From: Hyphomicrobiales bacterium
GTDB lineage: Bacteria; Pseudomonadota; Alphaproteobacteria; Rhizobiales; Beijerinckiaceae
Length of the DNA: 42,288 bases
Assembly (NCBI GenBank): GCA_019237205.1
Contig: JAFAHO010000007.1
Location: 1-42,288, forward strand
Direction of reading: 5' to 3'
Shown: one piece after another, positions 1 to 6,663 of the stretch
How positions within the stretch are numbered: the stretch's first letter is position 1
Layout: each line of letters opens with the position of its first letter
Notes under the pieces: model-generated
Databases searched by the model: none
The model's input: the letters and a program-made list of their open reading frames with translations, nothing else
Told to the model about the DNA's origin: nothing
Made by a program: the position numbers and the translations under genes

Positions 1-1
1 G

Positions 2-286
2 CACACGCCCAGTGCTGACCACCGCGTCCTTGCCGGCGGCACGGCCTACATCACCGACGTCGGCATGACGGGCGATTACGACTCCGTCGTCGGGATGCAG
101 AAAGAAGAGCCGGTCCGGCGTTTCGCCACGGGCATGACGTTCGGACGCTTCCTGCCTGCCGAGGGCGCGGCGTCAATGTGCGGTGTCGCTGTCGAAACCG
201 ATTCAGCCACAGGTCTTGCCAGATGCATCGCACCGGTCAGGTTGGGTGGTCTGATCGAACAGCGAACACCAGGCTTTTGGGAGTGA
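2..286 (+). CDS. ymdB: YmdB/TIGR00282-family metallophosphoesterase, C-terminal fragment
   Basis: The gene enters from the left edge, so only its last 94 codons are present, in the frame that opens at base 2. The visible part has HTPSADHRVLAGGTAYITDV followed by GMTGDYDSVVGM. This is the C-terminal pattern of the YmdB family, in which the histidine-bearing H-T/P-x-x-A-D stretch supplies metal ligands and the GTAYITDVGMTG block closes the active site. Family members are cytosolic 2',3'-cyclic-nucleotide phosphodiesterases of about 260-280 residues that affect RNA turnover and biofilm decisions. The end, at a TGA after a short tryptophan-containing tail (TPGFWE), is at the normal place. The N-terminal metal-binding half lies outside the window, so the activity is inferred from family only. 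Confidence 0.82.
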   Translation, partial: HTPSADHRVLAGGTAYITDVGMTGDYDSVVGMQKEEPVRRFATGMTFGRFLPAEGAASMCGVAVETDSATGLARCIAPVRLGGLIEQRTPGFWE

Positions 287-307
287 AGGAGAGTGTCGAG
301 TCGCGCC

Positions 308-493
308 GACGCCGATCCGCCTCCCGGCCACAGACGGCGGCGGAAGACCGACCTGCAACCTCAGCGACCGTGACCGAAGCAGCCGCGCATTGCGCCGATG
401 GCGCCAAAACCCTGCCCGCGACGGCCTACAAGATTGACCTCTTGAGGGGACTTTTGCGGGATTTGATGGAGGCGCTCATTCGGTGAAATCGAG
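308..493 (+). pseudogene. Decayed copy 1 of a molybdenum-hydroxylase FAD-subunit 3' end
   Basis: This stretch is about 85-90% identical by eye to bases 3747-3935. Both encode the same tail, with VTEAAAHCADGAKTLP and then AYKIDLLRG before the ALIR stop. The pattern LP-x-T-A-Y-K-x-x-L-L-x-x-x-x-R-D is typical of the C-terminal domain (CO_deh_flav_C) of the FAD-binding subunit of xanthine or CO dehydrogenase-type enzymes (XdhB/CoxM). This copy has a net loss of two bases in its 5' part relative to the other, so the family motif ATPIRLP, readable in copy 2, is frameshifted here. No upstream FAD domain, start codon or partner subunit is present. It is best read as a dead gene fragment left by duplication or rearrangement. 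Confidence 0.65.
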
Positions 494-594
494 GTAGTCG
501 CGCGTGCGGCGAATCGATTGCCGAGGGTCGCCCGCGCGCTGCTCGAGCGTTCCGCCCGCAGCAATTCACGCAGAAAGTCTCCCTGGGTGGTCAT
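361..594 (-). CDS. Possible small protein, 3' end overwritten by the repeat
   Basis: The ATG at 594 overlaps the stop codon of the upstream secreted-protein gene (AAAATGACC), the arrangement of translationally coupled genes. The first 35 or so residues (MTTQGDFLRELLRAERSSSA...) are charged and soluble-looking. From about base 493 downward the frame only reads the opposite strand of the decayed FAD-subunit fragment. The original 3' end has therefore probably been replaced, or the gene is not real. I do not recognise a family. Confidence 0.28.
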   Translation of the reverse strand: MTTQGDFLRELLRAERSSSARATLGNRFAARATTSISPNERLHQIPQKSPQEVNLVGRRGQGFGAIGAMRGCFGHGR

Positions 595-878
595 TTTGGC
601 TGCGGCGCGGGGGCTCCGCCGGAAGTCCCGGGCGCCGGCACCACGTTCTGATCCCTCACCTTCGGCGCCTGCTTCTCGATGGCCGGATCCACTTCTTTCG
701 GATGGATGACGCCATTCGACTGCCTGAGCTTTTCGCTCAAGGACGGCTGATTGGCGTCGGGCGTAGTCGAGTCAGCCGGCGGCGCCGGATTTGGCGTCGG
801 TGCGGGCTGGGCGAATGAAGAGCCGGTTACGAGCATGACGCCGGCAACCAACAGGCAAAATCGTGAGGCGATGTCCAT
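591..878 (-). CDS. Small proline-rich secreted protein
   Basis: This encodes 95 residues. The ATG at 878 is chosen because it starts a classical Sec signal peptide (MDIASRFCLLVAGVMLVTGS, cleavage expected after SSFAQ or nearby); the frame upstream of it is arginine-rich and nonsensical. The mature part is proline- and alanine-rich, then has SLSEKLRQSNGVIHPKEVDP and a tail rich in Pro, Gly and Lys. Short periplasmic proteins with the pattern 'SLSEKL...GVI.P.EVDP' recur in Hyphomicrobiales without a known function. No catalytic motif is visible. The 263 bases upstream of its start (879-1141) contain no gene I can support. Confidence 0.72.
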   Translation of the reverse strand: MDIASRFCLLVAGVMLVTGSSFAQPAPTPNPAPPADSTTPDANQPSLSEKLRQSNGVIHPKEVDPAIEKQAPKVRDQNVVPAPGTSGGAPAPQPK

Positions 879-1141
879 CGTGAGTCTAAACTGCTCGATG
901 CGCGGCCCGTTCCCTACAACAGGCCCTGCTCGCCGTCTCCGATCGTTGTGGGGGGCGAACCATCGGTCCCGCCGATCGCCGGGTCTCTGGCCAAGGCGCC
1001 GCCGATGGCGACGGGTGGACGCAGAAACATGGTGGCAATCGCGAGCTACTGGAGTCCGTCGAGGACGGGGCGATCCGGCGGGCGGCCGTCCCGCAAATAA
1101 GGAGGACGGCCCAGCCGTGGGACCCATGCGACGCGCCTTGA

Positions 1142-1366
1142 TCATTCGACACAGTCGACGGATTTACGTGCGTACCAGCCACGTTCGTCGTGCGTCGGAA
1201 TATACCTCGTCGTGCATCCGACGACCGTGTTAATTTGGGCGGCGCGACGTCCAGTGACAACAGTCGCCCCATGAAGGATGAAAGTCGGACTCAGTGTTAC
1301 CTCGCGTGCGCAAGCCGTTCCGAAAATAAAGATTGCGCACGCTGTAGTTATCAGCGTTCGTTTCAT
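1142..1366 (-). CDS. Small exported protein or lipoprotein candidate, unknown function
   Basis: This encodes 74 residues. The N-terminus MKRTLITTACAIFIFGTACA is a short lysine/arginine-headed hydrophobic leader; FGTAC could serve as a lipobox-like site or as an ordinary Sec cleavage region. A GAGG sequence lies about nine bases before the ATG, supporting the start. The mature part (REVTLSPTFILHGATVV...) has one further cysteine pair region (VGCTTRY and SVDCVE) that could form a disulfide in the periplasm. It stands alone between non-coding stretches. No family is recognised, and its reality rests on the leader and ribosome-binding site. Confidence 0.45.
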   Translation of the reverse strand: MKRTLITTACAIFIFGTACAREVTLSPTFILHGATVVTGRRAAQINTVVGCTTRYIPTHDERGWYARKSVDCVE

Positions 1367-1536
1367 AGCTGCGATCCTCGATTGTCTGTCCTCCCAACTT
1401 TTATGGTTAGTTCGATGTTTCCATCAGCGAGCTGAGATGGTTAAAGAAACGTTGAAGCAGCTGGCCAGATCAATAGCCGGCGCGTCACTCGTGTGCCTAC
1501 GAGCCGGCGGCCCGTCGCGAATAGGGAGAAAGCAAC

Positions 1537-1797
1537 ATGAGCGTCGAGGAGAACCCGCGCTTGCTCAAGTGTCACGTGTGCGGAGAGCGCTTGATCGTCT
1601 TCGCGAGAGGCAGCCAGAGCCCCGAGATCGGCTGCCTCAACTGCCTTGCTTCCAACGGCGCGGACAAAGTGGCTAACGACGGCGCCGGTTTGATAGGCGG
1701 CCTCCTGACTGAGGAGGAGGCTCAAGACCTTCGCGAGCAGTTGAAGGCGTCTGGCGGCTCTGCCGGCGAGCCCAAGTCCATCGGGCCTCCGCCCTAG
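1537..1797 (+). CDS. Small zinc-ribbon-like protein
   Basis: This encodes 86 residues and is preceded by a clear GGGAGAAAG ribosome-binding site. Two cysteine pairs, CHVCGE (residues 12-15) and CLNC (33-36), are spaced like a zinc ribbon and probably bind one Zn ion. The stretch between is a beta-like segment (RLIVFARGSQSPEIG). The C-terminal half is acidic and then Pro/Gly rich, ending in IGPPP. Such isolated zinc ribbons can act in nucleic-acid or protein binding, but nothing here tells which. It is followed on the same strand by two further tiny genes at 1883 and 2018. Confidence 0.72.
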   Translation: MSVEENPRLLKCHVCGERLIVFARGSQSPEIGCLNCLASNGADKVANDGAGLIGGLLTEEEAQDLREQLKASGGSAGEPKSIGPPP

Positions 1798-1882
1798 CCG
1801 CTCCGGTCGTCGAATCTGCGCTCCGGAACTTCCTGCAGTCCAAAGTCGTTAACTATGCTGGAGAGCGCCTTGGAGCGAAGCA

Positions 1883-1972
1883 ATGATCACTCTTGGTATG
1901 GGCATCTTTATCTTTTTGCTCGGCGGAGTTGCCGGCTCGTGGCTGAACGCGGCTACGATGCGCCAGCGGTGA
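1883..1972 (+). CDS. 29-residue single-span membrane peptide
   Basis: The translation is MITLGMGIFIFLLGGVAGSW followed by LNAATMRQR. One hydrophobic helix covers residues 2-22, with a glycine-rich GGVAG stretch, and a short positive tail follows (inside-positive, so probably N-out). A GGAG box lies eight bases before the ATG, in TTGGAGCGAAGCAATG. The size and design match the very small membrane proteins that bind larger transporters or sensors. No homologue is recognised. The gene lies between the zinc-ribbon gene and the lysine-rich gene on the same strand. Confidence 0.5.
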   Translation: MITLGMGIFIFLLGGVAGSWLNAATMRQR

Positions 1973-2017
1973 GCCCGGTTAGGCGCCGAGCCTCCTGAAG
2001 GCGGGAGCGGGACTTCC

Positions 2018-2188
2018 ATGGCGAAGAAGCAGGAAAATCGTTCGATAGGCAGCAAGAAGGCGTCGCGGCCGGCGAAGGCTTCTTCGCCGGGCAAGCTGAT
2101 CAAGAAGGGCAAGAAGGGCGACGCCGAGCTCACAGAGGGCGATTCCGGCGGCCAGGACTATGAGAAAACGAGGCTGCCTGACTTCTAG
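2018..2188 (+). CDS. 56-residue lysine-rich small protein
   Basis: The sequence starts MAKKQENRSIGSKKASRPAK and continues with a KLIKKGKKGDAEL segment, then turns acidic (TEGDSGGQDYEKTRLPDF). The N-terminal two thirds carry about one lysine in four and look disordered; the tail DYEKTRLPDF is ordered-looking and could be the conserved part. A GGGAGCGGG stretch upstream of the ATG can serve as ribosome-binding site. The overlapping antisense frame has no such features. The basic composition would suit nucleic-acid or membrane-surface binding, which is inference. Confidence 0.55.
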   Translation: MAKKQENRSIGSKKASRPAKASSPGKLIKKGKKGDAELTEGDSGGQDYEKTRLPDF

Positions 2189-2501
2189 TTCAGGGCGGGC
2201 CTATCGGGCGGGATCGATCTCGTCGGCGTAGTAACGCCTCGTCGTGGAACCATAAAAAAGCCCAGGAGTCGGAAGCCGCCAGGCGATGGCGGCTCCCTTT
2301 GTCAAGGCGAAATTCAGTTGCAGACGCACGTGCCCGCGCGCCACCAGCAACGGCCGACACAAGGCCGATAGCCGCAAGCGCCTCCAGCGTGTGGCCTTCA
2401 TGTTGAACGCACGCTGAACGTCCACCCCGCGCTCAACTGCACGTGGGCCTGGGAACCTTGCTTGAGAGGGGGCGTTGACTGTGTGCAGGCAGGAGGACAC
2501 C
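2189..2501. other. Gap without a supported gene
   Basis: About 310 bases carry no convincing gene. The open minus-strand frames crossing it have no ribosome-binding site, no leader and no family pattern. It contains the perfect hairpin at 2274-2294, and just before the next gene a strong AGGAGG box at 2491-2496. Confidence 0.5.
2274..2294 (+). terminator. Perfect hairpin, possible terminator
   Basis: AGCCGCCA and TGGCGGCT form an 8-base-pair stem around the loop GGCGA, followed by CCCTTTG. It lies about 85 bases after the stop of the lysine-rich gene. The T run is short, so termination is only possible. Confidence 0.35.
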
Positions 2502-2696
2502 GTGAAACCCAGAGAAACGATGTTCGTTGTGATCGCTTCCGCCGTGTCGCTGGCTGGCCTGTCTTCGTTGAGCCCCACGATTGGCGGTAGAGCAGCGGTC
2601 GTTCAGGACGGCCGGGACCTCAGCAGGCCAGCGAATCATGCCGGGACGCAGGTTGCGGTTCTGGAGCGCCGCGCACCGTGGCGGGGCCATCCTTGA
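2502..2696 (+). CDS. Small exported protein candidate with GTG start
   Basis: This encodes 64 residues. The GTG at 2502 is chosen over an in-frame ATG at 2475 because a consensus AGGAGG box (2491-2496) sits five bases before it. The N-terminus (VKPRETMFVVIASAVSLAGL) is a basic head plus hydrophobic stretch, like a Sec leader or membrane anchor. The rest is hydrophilic and arginine-rich with no motif that I recognise. The ribosome-binding site is the strongest argument that it is expressed. Confidence 0.45.
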   Translation: MKPRETMFVVIASAVSLAGLSSLSPTIGGRAAVVQDGRDLSRPANHAGTQVAVLERRAPWRGHP

Positions 2697-2718
2697 CGCT
2701 TTAGGAGGCTAAGAGGCA

Positions 2719-2799
2719 ATGCGGCTGACAATCCACGACCTACGCCTCGCTGACGAAATGGACGCACGCAGAGACGCGGCGTGCGGCAAGCCCACATAG
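2719..2799 (+). CDS. 26-residue leader-like peptide, possibly frameshifted
   Basis: The translation begins MRLTIHDLRLADEMDARRDA and ends ACGKPT. An AAGAGG box lies directly upstream, and a second GGAGG box lies a few bases further up. The pattern 'I-x-D-L-x-L-x-x-E-M-D-x-x-x-x-x-A' resembles the N-terminal leaders of double-glycine-type small secreted peptides, which typically continue into AAVRGG. Here the next codons read ACGKPT and stop. A one-base shift at about 2780 would give VRQAHIANGG, closer to a Gly-Gly site. I see no processing or export genes nearby, so this is tentative. Confidence 0.35.
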   Translation: MRLTIHDLRLADEMDARRDAACGKPT

Positions 2800-2886
2800 C
2801 TAATGGCGGAACAATTCGCTGCTGATTGTATTGGCTGTGTAGCGCGGTCATTTTAGCCCACCCAGCCCTCGACCGCGTTACGCCTT

Positions 2887-2933
2887 GCCCCGCGCCGAGC
2901 GGCCTCACGGAGGTTCTCGCGCGGGGCCCTTTT
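2887..2933 (+). terminator. Long GC-rich hairpin followed by CCTTTT
   Basis: GCCCCGCGC (2887-2895) pairs perfectly with GCGCGGGGC (2919-2927). Inside it GAG/CTC and CCTC/GAGG can pair as well, leaving a small ACG loop, so nearly the whole 41 bases fold on themselves. A CCTTTT tail follows. It resembles a Rho-independent terminator for the small genes upstream. It also sits only about 25 bases before the next start codon and could act as a 5' leader structure. Confidence 0.5.
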
Positions 2934-2956
2934 GAGGAAAGCAAGGGAAGGGCACA

Positions 2957-3136
2957 GTGGAAGACTTTCAATCCGAATTGGACGCCCTCAAAATCAAGCG
3001 CGCCGCACTTGAAGAGCAGCTCGGAAAAGGAGATGGCGACGCCCGCTCCGTGCATCACGAACTTCGCGAGATCGATGCTCAGATCGCGGCCCTTGCCCCC
3101 GCGGTCCTAAGGGTGAATGGCGCCCCGCCGACTTGA
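2957..3136 (+). CDS. 59-residue coiled-coil small protein
   Basis: The GTG start at 2957 follows AAGGGAAGGG. The protein begins VEDFQSELDALKIKRAALEE and continues with a heptad-like run through HHELREIDAQIAALAPAV. Leucine, isoleucine and alanine recur at a/d positions, so two short helices forming a hairpin or a dimeric coiled coil are likely. It is soluble and acidic. No family is recognised. A hairpin (3119-3144) overlaps its stop codon. Confidence 0.52.
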   Translation: MEDFQSELDALKIKRAALEEQLGKGDGDARSVHHELREIDAQIAALAPAVLRVNGAPPT

Positions 3137-3144
3137 CGGGCGCC
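3119..3144 (+). terminator. Hairpin over the stop codon of the coiled-coil gene
   Basis: GGCGCCC (3119-3125) and GGGCGCC (3138-3144) can pair with a 12-base loop that contains the TGA. The tail (CCGCGCAAAAG) lacks a T run, so terminator function on the plus strand is weak. Confidence 0.22.
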
Positions 3145-3238
3145 CCGCGCAAAAGCCTCCAGCTAACGACCGTAGACCACTGTACCGTTGGTCGCGGAAC
3201 GAACTTCGGCTATCCGTTCCACCCCGTTGGAGGTAAAG

Positions 3239-3649
3239 ATGGCTCTGACGAATTTGAAATTGCTCATTTGCCTATTGATTCTAAGTGACGCCACGCTTGC
3301 TCAAGCCAAATGCTTTAGAACCGTTAGCGAGATCAAAGCAAATAATGTGAGAACAAGATGGCGGGAGACGACCGCGGACGATGGAAAGCCAATGACGATT
3401 TCCATCACCGACGGAGCCCAGGGTCTACTCTATTCAGCAAAAAAGGCCGGTGTGCTCTGGCTGACCGGAAACGTGTCCGTCTGTCTTTCTGAACGCGCTA
3501 CAGAGATTACCTTGTCAAACACCCAAGCCACAAGCAATGTCCCAATGCTTGCAAGGCTGGCCTTGCCTTCGACGCAGTCGGCACAAATTGTTAACGATTG
3601 GATCAAGCTGCAAGGCGCAGGATGGGCCGGAACCTTCATTGGTCAATAG
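3239..3649 (+). CDS. Secreted protein of unknown function, low GC
   Basis: This encodes 136 residues. The ATG at 3239 is chosen because GGAGGT lies five bases before it and the protein then opens with a Sec signal peptide (MALTNLKLLICLLILSDATL, cleavage near LAQA-K). The mature part has two cysteines (KCFRTV and SVCLSE) that could form a disulfide, with alternating beta-like stretches (AGVLWLTGNVSVCL, ATEITLSN). No catalytic motif or family is recognised. The base composition is visibly richer in A and T than the surrounding genes, which suggests recent acquisition. The neighbours give no functional clue. Confidence 0.68.
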   Translation: MALTNLKLLICLLILSDATLAQAKCFRTVSEIKANNVRTRWRETTADDGKPMTISITDGAQGLLYSAKKAGVLWLTGNVSVCLSERATEITLSNTQATSNVPMLARLALPSTQSAQIVNDWIKLQGAGWAGTFIGQ

Positions 3650-3684
3650 TTTGTCCTGCGTGGCAAAGGATCACATAACGCTAC

Positions 3685-3935
3685 ATGCACCTTGGCGATA
3701 GGACGCTGCTTGATGCTGCTGATCTTGTCGCTGGAGGCGTTGCGGCGACGCCGATCCGCCTGCCGGCTGAAGAAAGCGCGGCGGAAGGCGCGCCTGCAAT
3801 CTCCGCGACCGTGACCGAAGCGGCCGCGCATTGCGCCGATGGCGCCAAAACCCTGCCCGGGACGGCTTACAAGATTGACCTCTTGAGGGGACTCTTGCGG
3901 GATTTAATCGAAGCGCTCATTCGGTGAAAATCGAG
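3685..3935 (+). pseudogene. Copy 2 of a molybdenum-hydroxylase FAD-subunit 3' end
   Basis: The open frame 3685-3927 reads through LVAGGVAATPIRLPAEESAA to SATVTEAAAHCADGAKTLPG and ends TAYKIDLLRG...ALIR. This is the C-terminal CO_deh_flav_C domain of XdhB/CoxM-type FAD subunits (family pattern: A-x-G-G-V-A-A-T-P, then LP-x-T-A-Y-K). Only about 80 of the usual 280-330 residues remain; the FAD-binding part, a start codon with ribosome-binding site, and the molybdenum and iron-sulfur subunits are missing. It is a better-preserved version of the fragment at 308-493. The copy abuts the 3' end of apt. Confidence 0.72.
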
Positions 3936-3967
3936 ACAGGAGCGCGCCGCCGGTTTGACCGCAAAGC

Positions 3968-4498
<531 letters not shown>

Positions 4499-4577
4499 GG
4501 CGAGACTATCCCTTGCACACGTCCCACAATCGTGTCGAGCGTCTTCAAGGCGTCATGGTTTTGCGCGCGCGACCACC

Positions 4578-5555
4578 CTACCCCGGCCGGTATTGGCGCG
4601 TCGCCTCTGGGTCGTCGGTCGACGCGGGCGCGGCTTTCAATTCCTCCCACATCGCCTCGGGGATCGGAAATCGCGCCCACTCGAGCGTCTGCCTGACGCG
4701 CTCGGGCCTGGTCACGCCGCAGATCGTCGAGGCGACATGCGGGTCGCGCATGGAAAACTGCAGCGCCGCGGCCCCCGGCGGCACGCCGTGGCGGGCGCAA
4801 ATCGCCTCGATGCGGCGTATGGGATCGAGCGCCGCGTCCGAGGCCTCCTGATAGACGTAGCGGGGATATTCGCTCGACCCCTTGGCGAGCACGCCGCCGG
4901 CGTAAGGGGCGGCGTTGAGAACCGCGATCCCTCTCGACTTTGCGAGATTGAGCATCTCTTCCGCATTGCGATTGGCGAGGGTGAAGCGGTTGTGGGTAAT
5001 CAACGCATCGAAATCCCAGTCGCTCAGGAGCGGCGTCATCATGCTCACCGGACCCGCCGCCAGACCCACCGCCTTCGCCAGCCCCTCCTCCTTGATGCGG
5101 AAAAGTTCGCCGAGCGCGCCGTCACGGGCCGTCGCCTCGCTGAACGAGCGGGAATGCTCAGGATCGTGCAGGTGGAGGATGTCGATCCGCTCGAGACCGA
5201 GCGCCTTGAGGCTCTGCTCGAGCGAACGGCGCGCCTGGGCGGCGTCGAACGCGTTGGTCTCGGGATCGCGGTCGAGCTTGGTGGAGACGACGAAGCCCGG
5301 GGGCAGGCCGCCGCGCTCGCGAATGACGGCGCCGATCCGCTCCTCGCTGCGGCCCATGCCGTAGATGCGCGAGGTGTCGAGAAAATTGACCGGCCCGTCG
5401 AAAATGGCCTTGACCGTCGCTTTGGCGCGCTCGGCGTCGACGTCGTAGCCATAGGTGTCCGGCATGTGGCCGAGCCCCGAGGTGCCGAAGCAGATTGGCG
5501 TGACCATGAGATCCGTCCGCCCGAGGCGGGTCTTCGGCATGACTTCTTCGGTCAT
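4578..5555 (-). CDS. Aldo/keto reductase
   Basis: This encodes 325 residues; the ATG at 5555 follows GGGGAAGG and starts the family fold (MTEEVMPKTRLGRTDLMVTP). NAD(P)H-dependent reductases of this (beta/alpha)8 family use an Asp-Tyr-Lys-His tetrad, all visible: Asp in FLDTSRIYG, Tyr in the same motif, Lys in VVSTKLDRD, His in DILHLHDPE. The closest subgroup by eye is D-threo-aldose 1-dehydrogenase / pyridoxal 4-dehydrogenase / L-fucose dehydrogenase, which oxidise sugars or small aldehydes. It lies 76 bases downstream of transporter 1 and is probably cotranscribed, suggesting it acts on an imported compound. The exact substrate is unknown. Confidence 0.85.
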   Translation of the reverse strand: MTEEVMPKTRLGRTDLMVTPICFGTSGLGHMPDTYGYDVDAERAKATVKAIFDGPVNFLDTSRIYGMGRSEERIGAVIRERGGLPPGFVVSTKLDRDPETNAFDAAQARRSLEQSLKALGLERIDILHLHDPEHSRSFSEATARDGALGELFRIKEEGLAKAVGLAAGPVSMMTPLLSDWDFDALITHNRFTLANRNAEEMLNLAKSRGIAVLNAAPYAGGVLAKGSSEYPRYVYQEASDAALDPIRRIEAICARHGVPPGAAALQFSMRDPHVASTICGVTRPERVRQTLEWARFPIPEAMWEELKAAPASTDDPEATRQYRPG

Positions 5556-5631
5556 CGCGACCTTCCCCTTGTTTCCAGCATGCCGCATCCCTAGGCCGCG
5601 GGCGCGGGGTCCGCAAGGCCGCAGCAGGCGA

Positions 5632-6663
5632 TCAGGCTCGCGCCAGCCAATAGGGATCGTCGTGCGCGAGATGGCAGGCGACATTGTCGCGGAAGGGCGG
5701 AGCCTCGCTCTTGCACCGCTCGATCGCGAAAGCGCAGCGAGGATGGAACGGGCAACCGGGCGGCGGGTCGATCGGGTTCGGCGGCTCGCCGCCGACCGGC
5801 GTGCGCGCCCGTCCGCTCATCGTGAGATCCGGCACGGCGTCGAGCAGCACGCGCGTGTAAGGGTGACGGGGCCGCGCGAACAGGTCGTCGGTCTTGGCGA
5901 TTTCGACGAAGCGTCCGAGATACATCACCCCGACGCGCGTCGCCATGAAGCGCACTACGGCGAGGTTGTGGGTGATCAGCAGAAAGGCAAGTCCGAGCTT
6001 CTCCTGCAGGTCGCGCAAGAGGTTCAGGATCTGCGCCTGGATCGAGACGTCGAGCGCCGAAGTCGGCTCGTCGCAGACGATGAAGTCCGGGTTCGAGGCG
6101 AGCGCGCGCGCGATCGCGATCCGCTGGCGTTGCCCGCCTGAGAATTCGTGCGGATATTTCCGCGCGTCGGCCGGATCGAGCCCCACGAGGCGCAGGAGCT
6201 CGGCGGTTCTCTCGGTGATCTCATGCGGACGCGAGATCGCGGCCGAGCCGCCGCTGTCGCCCTCCATCGGGCGAAACGCGAAAATCGGCTCGTCGACGAT
6301 GGCGCCGACGCGCCAGCGCGGATTGAGCGAGGCGTAGGGGTCCTGAAAGATCATCTGCATGCGCCGCCTGACGCCGCGACGCGCGTCGCGATCGCCGGTC
6401 GCGAAGAGATCGACGCCGTCGACCAAAACCTGCCCGGCGCTTGGCCGCAGAAGCCCAACCACCATGCGCGCAAGGGTCGACTTTCCGGAGCCCGATTCGC
6501 CGACAATCCCCAGCGTCTCGCCGCGATCAACCGCAAAATCGACGCCGTCCACGGCCTTCAGCAACCGGCGGGGCTCGCGTTCGATGAGGCGCGAGAGCCA
6601 GGGCTGCGAGACGTCGAAGACCCGCTTGAGATGGCGCGCCTCGACGAGCCGCGCGGAGCTCAT
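5632..6663 (-). CDS. Dipeptide/oligopeptide-type ABC transporter ATPase (DppF/OppF-like), transporter 1
   Basis: This 343-residue peripheral ATPase powers import through the permease pair. Walker A is GESGSGKST (about 55-63), the signature is SGGQRQR and Walker B is FIVCDEPTSALD, all intact. The C-terminal oligopeptide-transport extension with its cysteine motif (PPGCPFHPRCAFA), typical of the DppF/OppF/NikE branch, is present. The ATG overlaps the stop of the preceding ATPase gene (6660-6663), so the two are translationally coupled. It completes a five-gene set: binding protein, two permeases, two ATPases. The substrate cannot be read from the ATPase; peptides, amines, opines and sugars are all known for the family. 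Confidence 0.93.
   Translation of the reverse strand: MSSARLVEARHLKRVFDVSQPWLSRLIEREPRRLLKAVDGVDFAVDRGETLGIVGESGSGKSTLARMVVGLLRPSAGQVLVDGVDLFATGDRDARRGVRRRMQMIFQDPYASLNPRWRVGAIVDEPIFAFRPMEGDSGGSAAISRPHEITERTAELLRLVGLDPADARKYPHEFSGGQRQRIAIARALASNPDFIVCDEPTSALDVSIQAQILNLLRDLQEKLGLAFLLITHNLAVVRFMATRVGVMYLGRFVEIAKTDDLFARPRHPYTRVLLDAVPDLTMSGRARTPVGGEPPNPIDPPPGCPFHPRCAFAIERCKSEAPPFRDNVACHLAHDDPYWLARA

Noticed and set aside
1437..1676. An ATG frame beginning MVKETLKQLARSIAG
   Set aside because: It overlaps the zinc-ribbon gene out of frame, turns arginine-rich, and has no clear ribosome-binding site.
2201..2578. A 125-codon minus-strand frame over the gap before 2502
   Set aside because: No leader, motif or ribosome-binding site, and it overlaps a plus-strand gene with an AGGAGG box.
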